Shown here: in pieces, positions 56,304 through 64,000 of the stretch
Layout: every line of letters starts with the position of its first letter
Numbering within the stretch: the first letter of the stretch is position 1
Assembly: GCA_017506865.1 (NCBI GenBank)
Contig: JAFCMP010000025.1
Location: forward strand, 186,001-250,000
Length of the DNA: 64,000 nucleotides
DNA from: Tribonema minus
Taxonomy: Eukaryota; Sar; Xanthophyceae; Tribonematales; Tribonemataceae
Direction: 5' to 3'
Made by a program: the position numbers and the translations under genes
The notes under the pieces: generated by a model
Told to the model about the DNA's origin: nothing
Seen by the model: the letters and a program-made list of their open reading frames with translations, nothing else
The model's database searches: none

Positions 56304-57584
56304 GCCAGCTGTCTATCAAACTATATTAGTTCGACGCCTGAGCGCGAGCTGATGAGAAACGGCCCTTGAGGGACTCTGTGAAATGTATGAGCCGGATCGC
56401 ACCCCACCTCCCTTTAGCGGTTACGAAGTAACGGTTTTGTGGTTGGCTGCTGCTGGCTGCCCTCTGACAGGTGATGATGTTTGGCCTAGTGTCTGAGGAG
56501 AGGCGCTACCTTTTCGACGCTTACAGAGCGCAAGGTTCCTGCTGCATCTTCTGGGTTATTTGTCGATGCCCTTAAGTACTGTGACTGGCATGTGCAACTT
56601 CAACTATGGCAGTGCGCCCTTGGCGACTGCGACTACTTATCAAGACCATGAAGGTGCCATTCCCTGTGAGTGCAAAGCAATGAAGCAAATACGTCAATGC
56701 AGCGGGCACAATTTCATGCACAATCTCTTTTCGGTGTAATCTCAGAGCCATGGCAGTCTAGTGGAATGGTGAGCTGGAGTGTGCGCCACTGGGCAGATGC
56801 CGTACTTAACGCTGACAGCTTGCCAATGGCTACCTAAACTTGGAAAATTTCATGTCAAGCGTACAATTGCGCGTTGCTGCCGACGCACAAGCACAAGCCA
56901 ATGGCAGGCAGACACTAAAAAAGGGACATGATTGTAGCAAGCGAAATGCACTCAACATCCAAATTACACAGATTTCGGTATGCACACACCACTCAAATGA
57001 AGAAATGCACAGGGGGCGGGCTAAGGAGCGGGCTGCGCTTTCAATGGACCTTTGGAACTCGGAACAAACTGCAATGGCCGGTAGCCTCCGAGAGCCTCGT
57101 ACTATGCTCTGCCACGATGCTACCACTGCTGTACAGTGACTGCTGACCCACACTGGCTGGTGGCGTCTACATTATCAAACGACTTCTGCACTGCTGCATG
57201 GCAGCAGACTCTTGTTTGCAAAGGGTAGCTGTGCAATCTCAGGCTGGAGCACTGCGATGCGATGTGGATGACGCAGGCAGCTGGGAAGAGGGCCAGCATC
57301 GCAAATCAGGTACTGGTATCCAAACTGCTGCCATGGGTACTGCCCCCAGTCAGCCACGCAATACTTGGTAACCAAGCCACAATTGACAATTGCGTGCATG
57401 ACAGGGGGTCCATTCGCAAGCAAAGTGCCACACAAAAGCCTACTTCTATCACCTAGTGGAAGTGTGGAGATGCCGGTGGTGCGCTGCCCGTAATCAGTGC
57501 CAGAACCCTCAGACAGAGAGCTATCTGGTGCCTTCTATCAGACAATTGTTAACAATTTCACTGCTGGCAGCGCATCCTTGAACT
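56304..57584. other. intergenic, no supported gene
   Basis: This holds the promoter of the repeat membrane protein (right side of its start at 56303) and the 3' flank of the EGF-like gene. No domain-bearing frame was found. Confidence 0.5.
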
Positions 57585-59379
57585 TCACGCCACATGGCCT
57601 GCAGGCGAGGCAGTGGGGGCGGCGCTCGGCGAAGCAGATGGCGCAGCCGTGTCGCTGGTTGTGCTGGTGCCAGTGGTCGTGCCCCACATGCTGCTGGGAC
57701 ACCAGCTGCACGTGAGGCTCGAATAGAACGCGGGGCCGAGTTTGTGGATTTTGTGCGCGCAGCGCGGCGGTCTCCAGCCCTTGTGGCACTCACACTCATA
57801 GACTCCTTCATCAGCAGTTGCGGCAGTGGGGTGGGGTTTCCACGTGCAGGCTCCATGCCCGCTGCACCCCTGCACGTCACTCTGCCTGTTGAAGCACGCG
57901 GCGGCGTCGCAGTAGATGCCGTGGAAGCCCTCGGCGCAGGCGCACTTGCCACTGTCAGGGTTCCCCTTGCCCGCAGGCATGTAGTTGATACCGTTGTAGT
58001 AGGCGGGGTCGTAGTGGCCGTGAACCACGGGGCCAGGGTCATCACCAGTGCCTGCAGTCATAACCAAGTTTAGCACACAAGACATATTGGAGCAGAATCA
58101 TCATGAAAGAACCCTTAAGGCAGCAACAATTGCCCTGGTGGCCACCTGCGCTGCGCAGCTTCAGCAAGCTCATGGTTGAACAGCAAGTCTACTCGCGCTA
58201 AAGTTTGCTGGAGGCACCGGTGGATGCGGCAGCTGACGGCTGATGAGTGCGAGCGTCGTGCCCAGCGCTGCGGGATTGGCAATCTGACGTCATATGCAAA
58301 CACGCCGCTGTAGCGGTCTGCGCTCGCTCATCTTCAAGTTGCCACTTACTTGGCATCATGGTTTCCATGCATCTTAATGTGTGACACTGTCTGCCGGCCT
58401 CAATGCCTACACTGACCGCACAGTTGTGCATGCAAATTTCACTGTTGAAGGACCTGCCTCTGCCCCGCTGTTCACACAAAATATCGTGCAGATTCTCACT
58501 GACAGTGTTCTGCCACGTACCCTGACAAATGTCATCTGTCAAACGCTGTTCAAACAAAACATTGTGCATGCAGGTTCTCACTATTCTGCAACACGTACCC
58601 TGACAAATGTCATCCGTGCAAGCCTTATCGCACTGTGTCCAGGTGTCGCCGTACTGGTCGCCGTACGCCATGCACCTCTCGTCGGGGGCGCAGCAGACAA
58701 CGTCAGAGTCCAGGCTTTCGTAGGCGCTGACGCTGAGGCCGCTGCTGGTTGAAGGTGGATGCTGGGAGTTGTTCTCGTGGCCACATGGGTCTTGGCCCTG
58801 AGGGCAGGTGAGATCTTTGGGGAAGAGGATGCAAGGGGGTTCGCCGCCGTCGTCACTGCAGTAGATCCCTGAGCCACTGCTTGGAGACAATGCGCGCACG
58901 CAGACAGCAGCTGCTGGTGTGAGCCGTGTGTGGATCCAGCACGCCAGGCGATCGCGCTCATCCGATGAGCCCTTGAGCCGACACTTGAGTGAGGGAAAGG
59001 TTGGGGGGCAATCCATATGCACCTGGCATGATCTTGATTGTGCAGGGACAGCAGTTGGCAGAGCGGGGTAGCGCAAAGCTCCTCAAGAGACGTCAGGCGC
59101 CTGATGCGTAAACACTGCAGTGGGGCATCAATTGGATGTGTGCATCCGAGAGTCTGCATGAGAGTGACAGCATATCATCACGATGTCGAGTATTCAATTG
59201 TACCCCCTATAGACTTGCGATCACTGACAGCACGCCATTTGCAAGCGACCATTGGCACCACTCACAGGATTTCCGCCCCACAACAGCTGGCCTTCAAGTT
59301 GATGAACTCCGGATGGGAGGGATTCGGGTCTCGGCAGACGTTTGCTGACGACATGCTTGATATGCCACAGACCAGGCAC
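57585..59379 (-). CDS. EGF-like, Cys-rich extracellular protein (5' end not resolved)
   Basis: Three exons fit in frame: 59379-59266, 59032-58599 and 58051-57585. The first begins in phase, so at least one upstream exon is missing from the model. Exon A has a CRCLVCG...CRDPNPSHPEF Cys cluster. Exon B has CQVHMDCPPTFPSLKC, GIYCSDDGGEPPC, VVCCAPDERC and CDKACTDDICQG. Exon C has KCACAEGFHGIYC and CSGHGAC...YECECHKGWRPPRC, a clear EGF-like module, then a Ser/Thr/Ala-rich tail. Cys spacing indicates a secreted or surface disulfide-rich protein. No membrane helix is visible in this part. The acceptor of exon B (TCAAG) is the weakest join. An alternative +1 frame at the 3' end (HGCAICFAERRPHCLAC) is possible but would need another splice. 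Confidence 0.65.
58500..58545 (-). repeat. echo of EGF-like gene donor
   Basis: CCACGTACCCTGACAAATGT repeats the exon end at 58592-58611 (CACGTACCCTGACAAATGTC, encoding DDICQG with its donor) about 80 bp into the intron. TTCACACAAAATATCGTGCA and TTCAAACAAAACATTGTGCA also pair up beside the two copies. Confidence 0.85.
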
Positions 59380-60112
59380 CTGCAATGCACGCAGTTCGAC
59401 GGTCGCGGCAACGGAAAAGGCACACGCGAGCTGAGGGGGCAGGTCCTATATACCTTGATAAAATATACGATGGGTTGATGTGCGAAGAGGCTTTCGAAGT
59501 AAGTTCGCCAATAAATGCACATAAAATGCACACTTCAAAACTTTGCAGATTGTGCATCACACTGCTAAGAACCACCTGTGGTTCACATCACACTGTTTGC
59601 CGTAGTGCATTTCTGTAAGATCATTTCTGTACCTCTTATCACAGCAAACTCCGCCCTCTTGGCCAGTCAGCCCATTGCAGTTGGCTTGTTCAATAATTAC
59701 CACTCGCAACCTCTAGAGCAGCTGCTAGGCACCAGGCCTCCACCAAATATGAGCGCATTGCACGCCTGCTGCTGCTGCTGCCGTACTGCGTCTTGCGCTG
59801 TGCCTGAACACGACGCTAAAATTCTGCTGCCGCTAATACACTGCACTACGTGGGTGGGTGCTCTCTCTCTGGGTGATCTCCCTTCGGCATTTAGCCGCCG
59901 AGTGGCTCTCGCTTGACAGGAGACACACACTGCCTGCCGGCTTGCGGATGCGGATGAGGTGGACATGCACCGATTATCTGCAACGATTGCCGCAGTGCAT
60001 GCAGCGTACGCCAAACACTGACACTTGATGCACTTCATCGGCATTTAAGACAAACTTCAACTTGCCCCAAGTGCCATACAGTCATACTCATACAGTGGAC
60101 TCAGGTGCCCAC
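59380..60112. other. no supported gene
   Basis: This is probably where the missing 5' exon and promoter of the EGF-like gene lie (minus strand). No signal-peptide exon could be chosen with confidence. Confidence 0.4.
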
Positions 60113-61262
60113 ATGCGCCGCTGCACACAAGGGCTTAACGTCACGCGACACAACTTGATCGCAGACGCGCTCTTTCAGCTGCTGGTGGCCCACCTCCGCG
60201 GTCTCGACCGGGACACCCTTGCCCCCTTCCGCCGCTACGCGGCGCGCCACGGGTTCAACAATTTCATGGACATCGTCCGACTTCGGCTTCTGGCGCCGCC
60301 GCACCTCCCTCGCGCTACAGCGCGCGCTCACACGTGTCGTGATCGACAACTGGAACGCAGTCATTGCCCCTGATGGCGACGTCAGCGCTTACCGCCGCAT
60401 CGCACTATTGCAGGTGCCGCGGCCCTCTCCGGCCAGCGCCGAACCGCCTGCCCCTCCGTAGATGTAGTTATTGCAAGCCCGATTTATCGTGTGCTAAGCC
60501 CATGCGGTCCAGGACATAATATACAACTTCAACTTCGATGGTGGTGCGGGAGGTAAGCGCGCTCTCCATCGATATGGAGAGGGCAGCACACACACAGCAG
60601 GAAATCGCCGGACGGCAGTTTGCACGCGCGGCTCTTTCAAGCACCACCGCGTCAAGGCACATGATACCATCGTGCACAACGTCAAGCGCGCCGCGCCACG
60701 CAGCGCATCCTGCGGCAGTACCTCTCAAAAGACAAGGCTGGTCGACGAGGGTTATATGCCATTCCTGGCATCTCCAGGGGACCGCAGGATGGACATCGTG
60801 CTGCCTGCCGAAGCCTTTCCGGCCACCGGCTACGACGGCTCGGACGTGAAGCGTCAGCTGCCGCTCACGGTGGGCGTCACTTGCTTCAGAGGCACAAGGG
60901 GACTGCAGTCGCGGCGGCGAAGACTGCAGAGGATTCCGAGTCTCAGAGCTGCTGCCGCAGCCAAAAGGCCAAAGCCATCATGGCCGGTATCGCTACAAAC
61001 TTGACCCTTTGGCAATCGCCGGTCAGTTGGCAGCATCGGGGCGCAGGGGCGGAAGCTGCTGGAGGCTGTCGCCATGGAGTGTGCCCGGAGCAGCCAGTCA
61101 TGTAGCCCCATAGGCATAGCACTGGCGCGCATCCGCTCAGCTCTGTTGGCAGCGCTCCACATGGCGTACTCTTTGCGTGTTGTGACGCACATGGCGAACT
61201 CGGAGCGAAGGGGGGGCAGATGGACGAGGACTTCGAGGGGGGAGAGATGCCATGATGTGACG
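60113..61262 (+). mobile_element. decayed non-LTR retroelement 3' end
   Basis: Broken frames in order: GLNVTRHNLIADALFQLLVA; FKHHRVKAHDTIVHNVKRA; LVDEGYMPFLASPGDRRMDI then VLPAEAF; PLTVGVTCF; a KAIMAG segment; GRKLLEAVAMECARSS; and GIALARIRSALLAALHMAYS. The order HD-rich 'RHDxLVxxLAR', 'RxxDIVLP', 'VDVT', then a basic C-terminal helix is typical of the region after reverse transcriptase in some retroelement ORFs of algae and oomycetes. At least three frame changes are needed, so it is dead. No RT catalytic domain is present. A tail fragment of a relative lies at 14417-14611. Confidence 0.5.
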
Positions 61263-61441
61263 ATGTTGCTCTGAAGTGATCGGCAATGCGCAATGAGACA
61301 CTTCCAAGGTGTTCACAAGACATATGACGATTCTGGTCTGCAAGCTGCAGGATCATCCACCATCTGGGCTATCTCGCAACCTAAAAGAAATTCACAATGC
61401 CTGAGTGCACAGGGCCTCATACTGGATAGAGTCATCGGTTC

Positions 61442-61479
61442 GTGAACATTCACAGCCTGTTTGTGAACATTCACAGCCT
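61442..61479. repeat. direct repeat with internal palindrome
   Basis: GTGAACATTCACAGCCT occurs twice, 21 bp apart. GTGAACATTCAC is itself a near-perfect palindrome. Confidence 0.95.
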
Positions 61480-62068
61480 AGAGCTCTTACAGCAGGCGCC
61501 GTGTGCCTGATGGGGCCTCGCCATCAACTTGGACACTTTGTTGGATTGAACTCGGGGAGGCGGAGGTGTAACGAAGTTCTTGAAGCAACTTGTTGAACGG
61601 ACACCTTACTGCAGTCATGACGCAGAGGTCATGGTGCATGCATCGACATGCATGCTGCAGTGCTAGTAGCATCTATATATAGCTGTCATATATGATATAC
61701 CTCTAATTAAATATATATACTATACCTACATATATGTATAGAGACTGCCAGTGGCTCGAGCCGATCGGAGTCCTTCAAAGACTACCTTTTAAAAAGCCAA
61801 TATAGAGAGCACAACACACTTGAACGTTTGATGCGGTAATCGGGTGGTGTATTGACGCCAAATATGAGGGAACAGTTTAAAATAGAGAGGTTGTGACCTT
61901 TCTATGACTTCACGGTTCTGCCTGCATTGTATCCAGAGTTACGACATCTACATGCATTCCGATTGCCCGTGGTGTCGTGGTGTCGGCTGTACACAGCTGC
62001 TGGAAGAATCATGTGTGAAATATCACAGGGCCGTTGTCACACACTTGGCTAAGTGTCTTGACCTCCCC

Positions 62069-62153
62069 AGCTGACTTGTGACTCAAAGTTGAATCGAGTC
62101 AGTCGAGTTCACACCTCTCAGAACAGCTGACTTGTGACTAAAGTTGAACCGAG
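62069..62153. repeat. 30 bp direct repeat upstream of plastid gene
   Basis: CAGCTGACTTGTGACT...AAAGTTGAA then CGAGT occurs at 62069-62099 and 62124-62153, 216-300 bp before the start codon at 62369. It could be a duplicated regulatory element. Confidence 0.8.
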
Positions 62154-62368
62154 TAAAGACTAGTGAGTCACAACTCTCATCTCTGTCATGGTGTGAGGCG
62201 CTGAGAAGCTTTCGTGTGCTAGCTAGATTCAGTGGCGCGACGAGGAGGTTGTCTTGACGCCGCTGCATCACAGGCGTCCTGATAGTCTCCGCCGGCTGCT
62301 GCCGCAGATCCTCTACTCTAGCTAGCTGACCACAAAAAAGCAGCTTGTTCAACTCGGTCAGCGCGGCC

Positions 62369-63235
62369 ATGCTTCGCCTGCTAACGGCGTTGCTGGTCAC
62401 GTCCGGCACGGCGGGCTTTGTCACGCCAGCCGGTAGCGCGACAGCGCTGACTTCAAGCAGCAGCTGCTTACTAGGAGGCAGGCAGGAGCATTGTCATCCG
62501 CGCAGACAACGCAATGGGTTGACCGTCATGCAGCAGACGTCGGACAGCAGGTAAGGTGCTGGTGGTGTACTGCCTGGGTCGGCTTCTTGCTCACTTTGCC
62601 GGCAGCTGATTCTCTTTTGCAGCAGCTGCGGCAGCTGAAGACAGGCTTCACGAGTCGCAGCAATCGTGCAATCCTACACGTGCGGCCCCGCGACTCTCCC
62701 GAGCATAGTTTGTGTGCGCATTGCACTTCAACAAGCGCGAAGCTGATGTGCAAGTTGCTGCATAGATGTGCTGGTACATTGTCCTGCTGTCGTCTGCGGA
62801 GCATTGCAACCAGGACCTCTGCACGTGTCTAGTGTAAAGCCACAAGCTCGCAGTTTCATGATGACAAGGCGCCCGATTTTCACTATCTGCTCGCCAGTCA
62901 TAGACATCAAAACCTTTGACTCATGTCACCAACAGAAGCCATTCTCATAGACCATATAGCAAAAGCACCCCAAATATCTTTTAAACTTCAAATCCCTGCA
63001 CTCACTCAGGGGCCCACGACCGCCAAGAGGGGGTCCAGGGGACCGTGGCCCAAGCGGCAGAGGTCCACAGAGCCGGCCAGGTGGACCTGGTGGCCGAGGA
63101 CCAGGGAGCGGCGATCCTAGGAGAGGGGGCCCGGGGGGGGGGCGGGGGGGGGGGGCGCCATACCGCCCTGGTGGTGGCGGCGGCGGTAGCGTGTTCACTC
63201 TGCGGAATCCGAAGGAGCTGATTCGGCCACCGCAG
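62369..63235 (+). CDS. Gly/Pro-rich plastid-targeted protein, 5' exons (continues past window)
   Basis: Exon 1 is 62369-62550 and exon 2 is 63010-63235; the AG|GTAAGG donor and CAG acceptor join in phase 2, and exon 2 ends at a CAG|GTGAA donor. The start (MLRLLTALLVTSGTAG then FVTPAG) is a signal peptide with Phe at the predicted cleavage site, then a Ser/Thr-rich transit region, typical of stramenopile plastid import. Exon 2 encodes RGPRPPRGGPGDRGPSGRGP, a Gly run, and SVFTLRNPKELIRPPQ. Such Gly/Arg/Pro N-terminal extensions occur in plastid translation factors such as IF-2 and in RNA-binding proteins, but no catalytic domain lies inside the window, so the identity stays open. The later part is beyond 64000 or in unrecognised exons. 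Confidence 0.55.
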
Positions 63236-64000
63236 GTGAATTATCCGTGTGATGTCTCATATATATCGGCGCTGTTTCAGTGTACCTAGAAGCTGTGTAG
63301 GCTGACTCTGCGCCAGCCAACCTGACGATTGGTGATCAACAGGTTGGCTGCCAGAACTCATGGCATACATAAGCCCTGAGGACTAAGGTACATCAGTTTG
63401 TTCACTGGTTGTGTGCGAACAGCTATGGATTCACCGTCGTCGCATGTGCTTCAGCTTCAGTAGCTTGCTGTAGTCATACGTGCGACGTGCACACAAGTAG
63501 CTGCGCTGTGCCTGGCATACCCCGTGCGGCCGTTGCCTATGAACGATACCCTATGTTGTCATCTGTTTGGTACTGTGCTATCTTCTGTCCATCATCAGAC
63601 TGAGCTGCGGCTTCGAAGTGCAGCATTGTGCATACATCAAGTAATGCCGCTACTGTACAGACATGGTGTATGCATATGTATGCATCGTGAAGGGTGCTAT
63701 CTTTGAAACTGAGCTTTCAGCAGCTGTGCTCCTGACTCTTGCAATGACTAAGTTCAACAATATACGCAAGCACGCTCACAAGTGAAGGCGGTGTTGGTGC
63801 CGCTATACAGAGTCATGTCCTCTGCATGCACACATACTCTGTGGCAAGCAATGTAGCGCATTGCGGCGGCGCATTCCACAGCGCTCAGCAGCAGCGGGAC
63901 ACAGTGCAGCCAGTACATTTGCTGCTGCCTCTCTCAGCATCAGTTTGTCTTCTTGCTGTCGCCGGCCAGATGTGAGATGTGCTGCGCTGGGTGATTGCGC
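63236..64000. other. probable intron of the gene at 62369
   Basis: It follows the exon 2 donor and shows no confident further exon before the window ends. No repeats of note. Confidence 0.4.

Larger units (their letters stand above)
61263..62368. other. intergenic with AT-rich island
   Basis: No gene seen. Positions 61670-61742 are almost pure A/T (TATATATAG, AATTAAATATATATA), an island strikingly unlike the GC-rich surroundings. The right end is the promoter of the gene at 62369 and includes a 30 bp direct repeat. Confidence 0.5.

Noticed and set aside
56745-56820. Possible tRNA A-box-like sequence (GGCAGTCTAGTGGAATGG)
   Set aside because: No B box or foldable cloverleaf follows.

Overview
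The window is nuclear DNA from a photosynthetic eukaryote, most probably a stramenopile (heterokont) alga. Genes are split by GT-AG introns. Degenerate TTAGGG/CCCTAA repeats are scattered throughout. Two proteins begin with a signal peptide followed by a plastid motif with Phe at the cleavage site (40699 and 62369), the signature of a secondary red plastid. GC is high, and many exons contain Gly/Ala-rich low-complexity insertions. The species cannot be named from sequence alone; a xanthophyte or brown-algal relative is a guess.

Layout. An ATAD3-type AAA ATPase (minus, 1702-12004) and a Sec5/EXOC2 exocyst subunit (plus, 12258-27524) diverge from a 253 bp spacer. Next come an RlmI-like class I methyltransferase (plus, 28445-31480) and a short membrane/coiled-coil protein with an internal duplication (plus, 33332-34178). 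A NAPE-PLD-type metallo-beta-lactamase (minus, 36386-40476) diverges from an intronless plastid-targeted membrane protein (plus, 40699-41442). These are followed by an intronless Golgi-type sulfotransferase (plus, 43358-44779), an EF-hand protein (minus, 47528-49161) divergent from an unrecognised frame-disrupted gene (plus, 49344-49959), a type I membrane protein with DGxFVVxW repeats (minus, 51638-56303), an EGF-like Cys-rich protein (minus, 57585-59379, 5' end open), a decayed non-LTR retroelement 3' end (60113-61262), and the first two exons of a Gly-rich plastid protein (plus, 62369 to past the window end). The complete spliced models were assembled by hand. In each, exon lengths, phases and GT/AG borders close into one open frame: ATAD3 787 aa, Sec5 1721 aa, methyltransferase 497 aa, NAPE-PLD 416 aa, EF-hand 166 aa, repeat membrane protein 669 aa.

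The most unusual property is that many exon edges are followed or preceded by tandem, diverged partial copies ('echoes') of the exon border. Each echo carries the last or first 20-100 nt of the exon, its splice site and part of the intron, often with a 100-175 bp period. Echoes occur at donors, acceptors, 3' coding ends with their stop codon, and one 5' end. One echo lies inverted in another gene's intron (36715-36860). Telomere-like repeats in the introns tend to be strand-oriented: the CCCTAAC strand lies just before acceptors, where it supplies CTAAC branch-point words, and TTAGGG often follows donors. Together these suggest a genome-wide mode of intron growth by border duplication and telomere-like insertion that no standard feature class covers. 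The biological genes themselves are ordinary housekeeping, trafficking, plastid and surface functions and do not form a single pathway.
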